Of a stretch of 17,993 nucleotides of DNA, positions 1 through 8,900 are shown in pieces (within the stretch, counting starts at the first letter, position 1; each line of letters opens with the position of its first letter). Location of the stretch: the NCBI GenBank assembly GCA_036751905.1, contig DAIOTP010000071.1, forward strand, positions 1-17,993, written 5' to 3'. The position numbers and the translations under genes are program-made. The stretch is from T3Sed10-241 sp036751905. GTDB taxonomy: Bacteria; Bacteroidota; Bacteroidia; Flavobacteriales_D; Cryomorphaceae. The notes below the pieces were generated by a model. The model ran no database searches, was not told the DNA's origin, and worked only from the letters and a program-made list of their open reading frames with translations.

Positions 1-2412
1 GTTACAAACACTTACTATTTCATTGTAATTGTATGCTGCGTTGAAGTCAGTTCTCCATCTAAACTGCTCCCTGTCAATTACATTGGCACCTATTTCAAGC
101 TCTACGCCCCAGTTGAGGATTTCGCCAAGGTTATCCCAAATATTTTCCAGACCGGTTGATCGCTGTGGACGCGGGTTTAACAGCACGTCTGTAGTTCTTT
201 TTCGGTAAAATGAAAGGGTGGAGGTGAGGCGGTCTTCCAGGAAGCCCATCTCTAAAGCGGCATCGAATATGCTCGCTGATTCCCACCTCAAATTGGGATT
301 TGGCGGTACAGCCAAAAAGCGGATGGACTGGTTGTTGTAACTGTTTTGGACAATATTGTAAAATCCGTACTGTTGGTAATCAGGAATAGCAGCATTTCCT
401 ACCAAACCTACTCCGGCACGGGCTTTTAAGAAGCTGAATACGCCAAGGTTCTTAATAAAATCCTCTTCACTGAGCACATAGCCAGCTGAGAATGAAGGGA
501 AAAAACCGAAGCGGTTGTTCTCACCGAACTTTGAGCTGCCATCCACCCTTGCGGTAAATTGAGAGAAAAACTTACCCTTGTAATCATAATTTACTCTGGC
601 AAAATAGCTGAGAAAGTTATTGCGCAGCACAGGATCTCTTGGGCCCTCATCAATGAAACCGAGCTGCTCATCTGGAATAAACCTTTGATTGAGCAGACCG
701 CGGTTGCTCCAAAATGGCCCATCAACCAGTGAATCCTGCCTGAAGATACGGTTGCGACCACGGGTTTCTGATTCTTGGTATTCAGCACCTACAAGAAAGG
801 TGAGTTTGTGGTCCTCATTGATGTCGTGAAAGTAGGTAGCCGTCACGTTGGTATTCCAATTGTCCACCCATGTAGGGAATCGCTGGGCCATTCCGAATAC
901 ATTCTGCGTGCGGTTAAGTCGCATCAGCTCAGGATCGGTATAGATGTCATCGCGCAAATCCATGTGGTCATAAGCAGCGCTTGCAGTGATGATAAGTTTA
1001 TCACTTGCTTTGTAATCTAGGCGTATGTTGGTAAGGGCTCGCCACTCTTGGGTGCGCCAGTCTGTACCCTCGCGCTGTCTTACAGGATTGGTTCCCCTGT
1101 TCCATGGGTCGCCTGCAGCGTGGAGCAGGTTGCCTTCATCGTCAAAAATATCCTCTTGGAAGCGAACAGGATAAATGGGGAGCGCAGTGGACATGGCTGC
1201 TCCCAAACCGCCGTCCCATGCGGCTGCTACGCGGTTATTAACACCACGGCTCAAGCCAGCACCGAAACTGGCCGTAAGTTTATCGGTTATTTTCCAATCC
1301 ACATTAGCACGGAAAGAAGTGCGCTCATAGCTGTTACCTATCAGGTAGGATCCGTTATCGTCGTAACCAATGCTGAAGTACGAGTTCACTTTGTCCCAGC
1401 CTTTGCTGATGCCGAGGTTATAAGCTTGCTTAAAGCCTACACCCACTGTTTCGTCCACCCAATCAGTATCCGTATTGCGTGCATCAGCCCAGCTTATACC
1501 TCCAGGAAGCGGGGCAAGGCCCAAGCCACCATCATTTTCCCAGGCCTCTTGGTAGAGCTGCAAGTACTGCGCGCTGTTGAGCATGTTGGGTCGTGCTGTG
1601 GGAACCGAAACGCCATGACGGGTCATCAGGTCAAACTTGATTCCTTTGGTTCGGGCGCGCTTTGTGGTAATCAAAATTACACCGTTTGCACCCCTGGAGC
1701 CATATATTCCTGTAGCAGCTGCATCTTTCAAAATTTCAATCGACTCAATATCATTCGGATTGATGGTGGCAAGTGGATTGTTATTCATCCCACCTCTGTT
1801 ACCGCTCAGGAAGTAATCCTGTGTAATAGGGATACCGTCTACCACATATAGTGGATCACCGCCGGCTGATATCGAAGCAATTCCTCGTATGCGCACCACA
1901 GAACCAGAACCGGCAAGACCGCTTCCCTGTGTCACTTGTACACCGGCAGCTTTCCCCTGAAGCCCGGCTTCAAAACTCGGTGCCGGAATATCAGTAAAAT
2001 CCTTTGGCTTTACTTGTGATATGGAACCCGTTACCTCACGCCGACGCTGCACGCCGTATCCTACTACCACGAACTCATCGAGTACGGCTTGATCCAATTC
2101 CATTTGCTGATTCACACTGATCTCGCCTGAAGGAGGAACATTTATAATTTGGTTTACCGCACGGTATCCGATGAAACTAAAAATAAGCCTCTGTTCGCCC
2201 ACCGGAGCATTTTTGATGGTGTACTTGCCATCCAGGTTGCTGGCATCGCCCGTGGAGGTGCCATCGATCCGTACAGTTACTCCGGGCATCGGTGCGCCCA
2301 ATTCATCAAAAATAGTTCCCGTAATGGTTTGGGCACTGATGGTGTACGATGTGGCCATTATTCCCAACAACATACACAGGTTTTTCACGTAAGCTCTCAT
2401 ACGTTTGCTCAT
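1..2412 (-). CDS. SusC/RagA-family TonB-dependent outer-membrane receptor, C-terminus cut by window edge
   Basis: This is the outer-membrane porin of a SusC/SusD-type uptake system; by its neighbours it should import malto-oligosaccharides using TonB energy. I read an uninterrupted frame from ATG at 2412 to base 1 (804 codons, no stop). Residues 1-27 form a signal peptide ending TISA^Q. Residues about 28-107 are a carboxypeptidase-regulatory-like beta domain with no STN domain before it. A TonB-box-like stretch VLDEFVVVGYG lies at about 110-120. The plug follows, with LQGKAAGVQV (151-160) and the family signature SIEILKDAAATGIYGSRGANGV (224-245, close to the usual SIEVLKDASATAIYGSRGANGV). The rest is beta-barrel. 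Family members are usually about 1000 residues, so roughly the last fifth lies outside. A second ATG at 2400 would also leave a signal peptide. A susD gene is expected beyond base 1 but cannot be seen. Confidence 0.95.
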   Translation of the reverse strand, partial: MSKRMRAYVKNLCMLLGIMATSYTISAQTITGTIFDELGAPMPGVTVRIDGTSTGDASNLDGKYTIKNAPVGEQRLIFSFIGYRAVNQIINVPPSGEISVNQQMELDQAVLDEFVVVGYGVQRRREVTGSISQVKPKDFTDIPAPSFEAGLQGKAAGVQVTQGSGLAGSGSVVRIRGIASISAGGDPLYVVDGIPITQDYFLSGNRGGMNNNPLATINPNDIESIEILKDAAATGIYGSRGANGVILITTKRARTKGIKFDLMTRHGVSVPTARPNMLNSAQYLQLYQEAWENDGGLGLAPLPGGISWADARNTDTDWVDETVGVGFKQAYNLGISKGWDKVNSYFSIGYDDNGSYLIGNSYERTSFRANVDWKITDKLTASFGAGLSRGVNNRVAAAWDGGLGAAMSTALPIYPVRFQEDIFDDEGNLLHAAGDPWNRGTNPVRQREGTDWRTQEWRALTNIRLDYKASDKLIITASAAYDHMDLRDDIYTDPELMRLNRTQNVFGMAQRFPTWVDNWNTNVTATYFHDINEDHKLTFLVGAEYQESETRGRNRIFRQDSLVDGPFWSNRGLLNQRFIPDEQLGFIDEGPRDPVLRNNFLSYFARVNYDYKGKFFSQFTARVDGSSKFGENNRFGFFPSFSAGYVLSEEDFIKNLGVFSFLKARAGVGLVGNAAIPDYQQYGFYNIVQNSYNNQSIRFLAVPPNPNLRWESASIFDAALEMGFLEDRLTSTLSFYRKRTTDVLLNPRPQRSTGLENIWDNLGEILNWGVELEIGANVIDREQFRWRTDFNAAYNYNEIVSVCN

Positions 2413-2473
2413 TGGTTTCGATTGGTTAGGGTTGCAAGCACTCCTGTTAAAATATGACAATCAGTTTGTTGAC

Positions 2474-2504
2474 CTCAATTAACGAAATTTTGCATTTAAT
2501 TGAG
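2474..2504. promoter_or_regulatory. Inverted repeat upstream of the susC-like gene, possible operator
   Basis: Perfect 9-bp inverted repeat CTCAATTAA - 13 nt - TTAATTGAG, 62 to 92 bases upstream of the receptor start codon. It lies where a regulator of the receptor operon could bind. The arms are AT-rich and have no T-run after them, so a terminator role is unlikely. Operator function is inference from position and symmetry only. Confidence 0.35.
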
Positions 2505-2601
2505 ACCTCTAAGTTAATTTATTGTTTTGTGTTAAACGAACACCATCAGAAAAAAAAAATTCATCCCTCTTTTCTCGGATTCAGGTTCGATTGATTTGCT
2601 C

Positions 2602-2631
2602 CTCAAAACGCGCTCAAAACGCGCTCAAAAC
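2602..2631. repeat. 11-bp tandem repeat, 2.7 copies
   Basis: The unit CTCAAAACGCG occurs twice head to tail (2602-2612, 2613-2623), followed by a partial third copy CTCAAAAC (2624-2631). It sits between the amylase 1 terminator and the receptor gene. No function is evident; the 11-bp period is close to one helical turn. Confidence 0.8.
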
Positions 2632-2679
2632 AATCCAAAAAGATCCTTTTTGCCAAGACATGTTGTGTATTTCAAAATA

Positions 2680-2719
2680 GGATTGCCCACTCCATTTGGG
2701 TTAAATGAGTGGACAATCC
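2680..2719 (-). terminator. Hairpin terminator after amylase 1
   Basis: Read on the minus strand, GGATTGTCCACTC pairs with GAGTGGGCAATCC over 13 positions with a single G-U wobble. ATTT/AAAT extends the stem across a one-base bulge, leaving a short loop. CTATTTTG follows. The hairpin begins 30 nt after the amylase 1 stop codon, so it fits an intrinsic terminator or 3'-stabilising hairpin. It implies that the receptor gene has its own promoter. Confidence 0.65.
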
Positions 2720-2748
2720 AAGTTCAGTTTTGAATCCATGCGGTTTGA

Positions 2749-5604
2749 TTAGCGCTGGATTACCACTTTGGTAGTTGCCAAATGGTCCTTAGTCAGTATC
2801 TGAATGAGGTACAGACCTGTAGGTAGTTTACCACCTGAATTGTCATCACCGTTCCAGCGCACCATGTGGTTTCCGGCACCTTTATAGCTTCTATCCACAT
2901 TGGCAACAACGCGGCCGTTGAGATCAACTACCCGAATCTGCAATTCCTGGGCTTCGTCGAGCTTGTAGGTGATTTGGGTCTGGAACTCAAATGGATTTGG
3001 ATAAGCCGTCATGCCCATATCGCTCCGCGGCGTGTTGTTCTCAGTGCTGCTTACCACGCTCAGGTCGGGTGTTTCGAGTGGTGCAGTGGTGTAAATGCGG
3101 TACTCTCCGGGCTGCAACTGGAAAGCATTGGTCAAATTGGTCTCCACAATGGCATCGCCTGTGAAGTAATCATACCACGTTCCCGTTTGTGTAAAGCCAG
3201 GCACCATATTGATTGTATTGACGTTGAAATTGGCGATAATTACCACATCCATACTTTGGTGCTGGATGATAAGCCGCTTGCCTGTTCCACTGGCATCAAA
3301 TGTGAAGTTGGTTGATGAGAATGCTTCATTCTCCGTTTTCAGCTTGTTCACTGCGGCGGTAACTTTGTAGAGGCGCTGTCTGTCCACATTGCCCCAGTAA
3401 TCCCAGCGTACAGGTTTGTTGGCAGTTCTACAGAGGGGATTCACTGTGCCATCAGGGCAATGGTCTAAGCTGTAATCATAGCCGAGTTCACCAAACTGCC
3501 ATAACATTTTGGGACCTACCAGCGGAAAATGCAACACATTGATGGCTTCCACCCGTCGGAGCGCAGTGGCCAGGTCTCGTGTATCGTGGTCAGGATTGGC
3601 TTGATTGCCGAAAAGCAAATTTTTATAAATCAGACGTTCTTCATCATGACTTTCGTTGTAGCTCACCACGTTTGGTTGGTTCCATCCACGTGTTTGGTAA
3701 TTGGCCCAATTCATATTCATGCTGTTTGGCCAGCCCATGGTGGCCTCATTGGCAGGGTTGTTCATATTCCCCCACAGCATAAAGCCTGCATTGGCCAATA
3801 CGGTTTCTTCGGGATTGTCGCCGAGGTGCTCAAGAATCAGATACACCCCATTGTCCACTTCATGTATTTCATCGCGAATGCGTAACCAGTGATTCACACG
3901 GATTTGATCGAATTGGTTCCATGCCCCTACATTACCCAGGGTATTGTTTTGCGTGAAGCCTTTGCTCAGGTCGAAACGGTACCCGTCTACCTTGAACTCT
4001 TCGATCCAAAAGTGCATGTTGCGCTTCATAAATTCTTGCACATGTGGAGAGTCATGGTTGTAGTCATAGCCTACGTTGAAGGGGTGCTTGGGCACCACAT
4101 TGAACCATGGGTTGGTAGGAAGCGGTGGGCCGGCAGGCCCGTTCTCCGAATACATGCGCAGCTGTGGATTCTGCCCAAAACTGTGGTTGAATACCACGTC
4201 AACAATTACAGCTATGCCGCGGGCATGGCATGCGTCAATAAAGGCTTTCAGATCATCGGCAGGGCCGTAATATTTGTCTACTGCAAAATAAAATGAAGGA
4301 TTGTAACCCCAACTTTCATTGCCTTCAAATTCATTGATAGGCAGCAACTCAATGGCGTTCACACCGAGTCGTTCCAGATAGCCGAGTGTATCAATCAATG
4401 ACTTAAAGGTGCGTTGCTCCGTAAAATCGCGCACCAACAATTCGTAAATCACCAAGCGCTCTTTGGGCGGACGCTGAAAATCAGTAACCTGCCATTGGTA
4501 TTCAGGAAGATCAGTTTGCAATATTGATACAATCTGGTTGGTTTTACCCGTCGGATATTCAATCAATCCAGGGTAGCGGTCCTCACCGATCCATGGGTCA
4601 TTCCATGGATCCAAAACTTTATGCGTGTAGATGTCTGCAATACGCAAATCTTCCTCGTCAATACTGTACTGAAAACGGTACTCAATACCGGGTTGAAGGT
4701 TGTCGATCTGTACCCACCACCTGTCGCCGGTTGGGGTTTTCTTTAAGAAATAATCCGGGTTGAATTGCCAGTCATTGAAATCGCCTATAGCGTACACAAA
4801 ATTCTTCAGTGGGGCGTGCAATTGGAGCACCACTGTATTCTGATTGATGTAATTGATCCCATCTTTTGTGCCGGGAGGCGCTGCCTGAACCACAGGAGCA
4901 CCCTGGAGCACCACATACGTAGAATCGGTTACCATATCACCCCCGTCATCGCTCAAGGCTTCCATCCACAACCAGTAAAGACCGGTAGCGAGTCCTGTAA
5001 AATCAACCTGGGTACTAAGCTCCGTAACCGACGAAGCACTTTCGATAAGTTGATCATTGAGATACATGTTGATGGTCGCTGATTCACTCGTACCAGCAAC
5101 AAAATCAAAAGCGGGTGGAACAGTGGTAAGGACTTGCGGAGAAGAGGGCAACAAAATACTTCCTACAAATCCCCCTGGTGAAATATTCACGAAAATATCG
5201 CTGCCATCCGTATCACGACCTACAATGTTGCCTGAGATATTCCGAAATACAAAAGCCAATTGCTCGACAACCTGGCCAGGTTGAAGGTTATAAAATTCGG
5301 AAATGTTGATGGTTTTCTGAAAAACATTGGGTGACACAAAAGTCATTAAGACATTCGCATCTGCTGTACCCCAGTTGCCTTGCACATTTTGCCAACCTGT
5401 TTGTCCTTCCAATATTACTCCGGTGTGCATGTATACCGGCACAACTCCTGTAAGGGCGCCATTGCCTTGGGTAGCATTGAAGGTGATGGTCACATCGTCA
5501 TTCTGTGTTGGAAATGGCGGATCAAGGGTAACCACCTGTGCTGTCGCAGCAATGAAAGCGAAACTTCCTGCCAGCAACATTGAGAAATAAGACACTCTTA
5601 ACAT
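2749..5604 (-). CDS. T9SS-secreted GH13 alpha-amylase-family enzyme (amylase 1)
   Basis: Predicted extracellular enzyme cleaving alpha-1,4-glucans. I place the start at ATG 5604 (951 aa, signal peptide MLRVSYFSM...ATA^Q) rather than the in-frame TTG at 5619, because 5604 leaves a normal leader after the promoter. Numbering below counts from the TTG, so subtract 5. An N-terminal beta domain (30-148) is shared with amylase 2. An Ig-like linker domain (about 155-240) is absent from amylase 2. A CBM48/E-set-like domain (255-345) contains GDFNDWQF. The GH13 barrel spans about 385-760, with DVVFNH (474-479), GYRFDLSK with nucleophile D550, LILEH with acid/base E597, and ESHDEER with D659. A C-terminal beta domain and a T9SS type A sorting domain (YPNPF at 873, ending KVVIQR) follow. 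Region IV reads SHDEER where most alpha-amylases have NHD. Exact specificity (amylase, pullulanase or transglycosylase) is not decided by the sequence. It is transcribed from its own promoter. Confidence 0.93.
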   Translation of the reverse strand: MLRVSYFSMLLAGSFAFIAATAQVVTLDPPFPTQNDDVTITFNATQGNGALTGVVPVYMHTGVILEGQTGWQNVQGNWGTADANVLMTFVSPNVFQKTINISEFYNLQPGQVVEQLAFVFRNISGNIVGRDTDGSDIFVNISPGGFVGSILLPSSPQVLTTVPPAFDFVAGTSESATINMYLNDQLIESASSVTELSTQVDFTGLATGLYWLWMEALSDDGGDMVTDSTYVVLQGAPVVQAAPPGTKDGINYINQNTVVLQLHAPLKNFVYAIGDFNDWQFNPDYFLKKTPTGDRWWVQIDNLQPGIEYRFQYSIDEEDLRIADIYTHKVLDPWNDPWIGEDRYPGLIEYPTGKTNQIVSILQTDLPEYQWQVTDFQRPPKERLVIYELLVRDFTEQRTFKSLIDTLGYLERLGVNAIELLPINEFEGNESWGYNPSFYFAVDKYYGPADDLKAFIDACHARGIAVIVDVVFNHSFGQNPQLRMYSENGPAGPPLPTNPWFNVVPKHPFNVGYDYNHDSPHVQEFMKRNMHFWIEEFKVDGYRFDLSKGFTQNNTLGNVGAWNQFDQIRVNHWLRIRDEIHEVDNGVYLILEHLGDNPEETVLANAGFMLWGNMNNPANEATMGWPNSMNMNWANYQTRGWNQPNVVSYNESHDEERLIYKNLLFGNQANPDHDTRDLATALRRVEAINVLHFPLVGPKMLWQFGELGYDYSLDHCPDGTVNPLCRTANKPVRWDYWGNVDRQRLYKVTAAVNKLKTENEAFSSTNFTFDASGTGKRLIIQHQSMDVVIIANFNVNTINMVPGFTQTGTWYDYFTGDAIVETNLTNAFQLQPGEYRIYTTAPLETPDLSVVSSTENNTPRSDMGMTAYPNPFEFQTQITYKLDEAQELQIRVVDLNGRVVANVDRSYKGAGNHMVRWNGDDNSGGKLPTGLYLIQILTKDHLATTKVVIQR

Positions 5605-5934
5605 ATCAGTAAAATTCAATTAGAGTGTCAAAAATACACTATCGCAAAGAAGTACCAAAGCTGAATACCCAATAAAATACGATATTCTGTGATTCCTACA
5701 GCTTTTGATCAACACTCAACGGCCATACAAATACAATCATCTCTCTCTTTGTCAGAATATTAAAAATCATTTATGAGACGGCGCTGAAAAAATTCAGACA
5801 TCCAAAAATCCCAAAAAATAAATGACAATCAAAAATTTTGTGAGCAATCAATGATGTAGCTGATGTACACCAATCGAATTACATATGGCAAACACATGTT
5901 ACACCTTTCAGAATGAACAGCATCCCATTGGAGC
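5605..5934. other. Intergenic region between amylase 2 and amylase 1
   Basis: A 330-bp AT-rich gap. The last 55 bases before amylase 1 hold its promoter and palindrome. Elsewhere I see A/T runs (for example around 5786-5840) but no open frame of note on either strand and no GC-rich terminator hairpin after the amylase 2 stop codon at 5935. Confidence 0.65.
5621..5659 (-). promoter_or_regulatory. Amylase 1 promoter with embedded palindrome
   Basis: On the minus strand TTTG (5659-5656), exactly 19 nt, then TATTTTTG (5636-5629), a full match to the Bacteroidota TTTG-N19-TAnnTTTG consensus. The -7 box lies inside an imperfect palindrome with arms ATAGTGT and ACACTCT (5642-5622). The transcript should start near 5622, about 18 nt before ATG 5604. 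A further copy of the half-site (AGAGTGTC on the minus strand) occurs at 5598-5591, inside the first codons. Confidence 0.75.
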
Positions 5935-8900
5935 TTATCTGGCCAGCACAAATTTATCAATAAGTACTTCGTGCTGCGTCGTTAAGCGGTATACATACAC
6001 CCCATTTGGCAAATTTCCAGGATTGAACTCCAACCTGTATTTCTGGTCGGCGTTGGCCATTTGCTGAAAAAGCTGTTGTACCAATCGCCCACTCAAATCA
6101 TACACCTCAAGGGTAACGATTTCGCTGCGGGGAGTAGAAAATTGAACAAATGAAAGCCCTTGGCTCGGATTGGGACTGCTTCCCAGAAATGCCGAAGCGC
6201 ACGCATTTAGGTTCACCACCACAGGATTGGAAAGCTCATAACAGCCTGCAAGTTGGCTTGCAAATTGCACCCCTTGCAAGTTTACTCCTTGTTGATAAGC
6301 CAGGACAAATACCCTGTAAGTGCCCGCGCTGTATGGATTGAGATCGAAGGTTGCACCCGAGGCGCTGCCGAGCTGCTGGGCTACCACCTGGTTATTGAGC
6401 GCTTGCGAGGTAAGTACGTAGCGTCGGTTCTCGCCACTGAAACCCGCAAGTCCTACATCAATAAAAGAGGATGCTCCGGCATTGGCGCAAACTGCCGTAG
6501 GGCTCGCTGCTGAGAGCGATCCGGCATTGGGCTGCGGCCTGAGAAAAATGCCTATGGCATTGGACGCAACTGCATAACATCCCTGTAGGTCAGCAATCTG
6601 AGAAACATTTGTAATGCTGCTTATATCCACATTGTTGTCATACCGGATGTAACGGATGTTGTAATTTCCGGGAGCAAAATTGTCGAGGTTGAACAGGCTG
6701 TTGTTGCCGCGGCTTGCCACCACGTTGCCTGCTCCATCCACTAGAGCCCATCGCTGGGCACCCCCTGAAGCACCGCTCACAGTAACGTCAACTGCTGAAG
6801 GGCTGCCTGTGCCCACGCAGAAACTTCGGTTTGCAGGCGCACTCAAAGTACCGCCCGTGATATTGCAGGTAGGTTCGGTTTGACAAGGTCCGCATGCCGA
6901 CCAGCAAACAAAAGGCAGCACCACATCTTCGGACGGCACAATGAGCCATCGGTTAAAGCCTCCGAAACCGTCGGCAGCTCCGCACACAGAAGGTACCACT
7001 TCTTGATTGCTGAATGATGTACCATTGATGAACTTCCACTGAAGGTTGGTGCCAGATTGTATCGAAGTGGTAAAGGTGTACAGCCCCTCATCGACCAAGG
7101 TCATGGCCTGTGGTGCAAAGCCATTAAAATTGCCTGCAATGTGTATGCCTGCAGCAGCGATCGAAAAAAGCTGGCTTACATCTACATTGAACGTTACATC
7201 GTAAAAGTCGTCCAATGATGGACATGCAGTGCATGTCGCGAAACAAACGGCGGGCAATTCCGCATCGGCCACAGTAGCGGTAAACACCCTGTTGCCGAAG
7301 GACCCGCTGGCACATTCGCCTGTGGGATTTTCAAAGGTGCTGCCGTTGCGGAATTTGTATTGCACCGACTCTCCTTCATCGAGCGTAAGGGTGTAGCTGT
7401 AGATGCCATTTCCTTGAGGCGTCATGGGTTGAAAGGCGAAATTGTTCCAGCTGCCTGAAATGCCTACTCCGCCTTGTGCGGTGTTGATGTTCTCCAGGCT
7501 CATGTCCACCTGAAAAGTGACATCCACCGTACCCATGCTCAAATCGGGGGTAGGCAAGGGCGCTGAAGTATACACACGGTATTCACCAGGTTGCAGCAGG
7601 AAGGCATTGTTGAGGTTATTCACCTGAATAGCACCACCCGTGAAGTAGTCATACCATGTTCCTGTAAATGTAAATCCGGGAACAAGGCTCAGCGGCTGCA
7701 CATCAAAGTTGGCAATGATAACAACATCCATACTAAAGTGCTGTATAATCAACCGCTTTCCAAAGCCCCACACATCGTAGTTGTAATTGGTCGATGAGAA
7801 TGCCTCATTTTGCGTTTTCAGCTTGTTGAGCGCTGCGTATACCTTATATAAGCGGTTGCGGTCAGCTTCCTGCAGGTACTCCCAGCGTGGGGGCTTGTTG
7901 GCAGTACGGCAATCGGGATTGATGGTGCCATTGGGGCATCGGTTGATGCTCAGGTCGTATCCCAATTCACCAAATTGCCAAATCATCTTTGGGCCCACCA
8001 AGGGTATGTTAAAAGCAGCCACAGCCTCCATCCGGCTAAGCGCTATGGACTCATTGCGGGTATTGTGACCTGAATTGCTGTTGTTGCCGAAGTTTTTATT
8101 CAAATACATCAGCCTTTCCTCGTCGTGGCTTTCTGCATAACTCACCATGTTTGGAAAAGTCCATCCGCGCAGTTGGTGGTTGGCGCCATTGAAGTTGCTG
8201 GGAAATCCAAGGCCTGCTTCCGCAAATTGGAAATGGTTGTTGCCCCACATCAGGAAGCCCCCGTTCGCCAATACCGTTTCTTCGCTGTTGTCGGCAAAAT
8301 GCTCAAGAATGAGGTATACAAAAGGGTCGACTTCGTGTATTTCATTCCTTATGCGAAACCAGGTGTTGATGCGGTTTTGGTCGTAGGCACTCCATGCGTT
8401 TACGTTGCTGCCGGTATTGTTTTGCGTAAAGCCTTTGCTCAGGTCGAAGCGGTACCCATCAATTTTGTACTCCTGTATCCAATATTGCAATGCCCTCTTC
8501 ACAAAATCCTGTGTATGTGGGGAGTTGTGGTTGTAGTCAAATCCAGGGCTGAAGGGATGCCTGGCGAAGGTATTGAACCATGGGTTGTTGGATGTAGGGG
8601 GTCCTGCAGCGCCATTTTGCGAATACATGCGCACCTGGGGGTTTTGCCCAAACGAATGGTTGAACACCACATCGAGTATCACTGCTATGCCGCGCTTGTG
8701 GCATTCATCCACCAGCTCTTTCAACTTGTCGGCAGTGCCGTAGTACTTGTCAGGAGCAAAGTAGAAGGAGGGATTGTAGCCCCAGCTTTCATTGCCTTCA
8801 AATTCATTGACCGGCATAAGCTCCAGTGCGTTTATTCCCAAATTTTGAAGGTAATCCAACTTATCGATCACACCCTGATAGGTGCCTTGGTCTGAAAAGT

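Larger units (their letters stand above)
2413..2748. other. Intergenic region between the amylase 1 gene and susC-like gene
   Basis: A 336-bp AT-rich gap with no credible gene on either strand. From the amylase side it holds a strong hairpin terminator (2680-2719), an 11-bp tandem repeat (2602-2631), a run of nine A's near 2560 and a 9-bp inverted repeat (2474-2504). No perfect TTTG-N19-TAnnTTTG promoter was found for the receptor gene. The best weak candidate on the minus strand is TTG (2503-2501) followed 21 nt later by TATTTTAA, a poor match. Confidence 0.7.

Noticed and set aside
1048..1851. 267-codon open frame on the plus strand
   Set aside because: It is antisense to the continuous receptor frame, has no recognisable domain, and its composition is that of a reverse-complement shadow.
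1..2412. Possible broken receptor gene
   Set aside because: I translated the N-terminal region and several later segments (including 661-1440 and 1-60), and all are in one frame with receptor-like residues and no stop; it is simply cut by the window edge.
5605..5619. TTG start for amylase 1, five codons upstream
   Set aside because: The promoter predicts transcription starting near 5622, leaving almost no leader; ATG 5604 also gives a cleaner signal peptide.
8125..8895. 256-codon plus-strand open frame, and a similar 210-codon one at 9142-9774
   Set aside because: Both lie fully antisense to conserved amylase 2 sequence (GH13 barrel and N-terminal domains), and no promoter or recognisable protein features support them.
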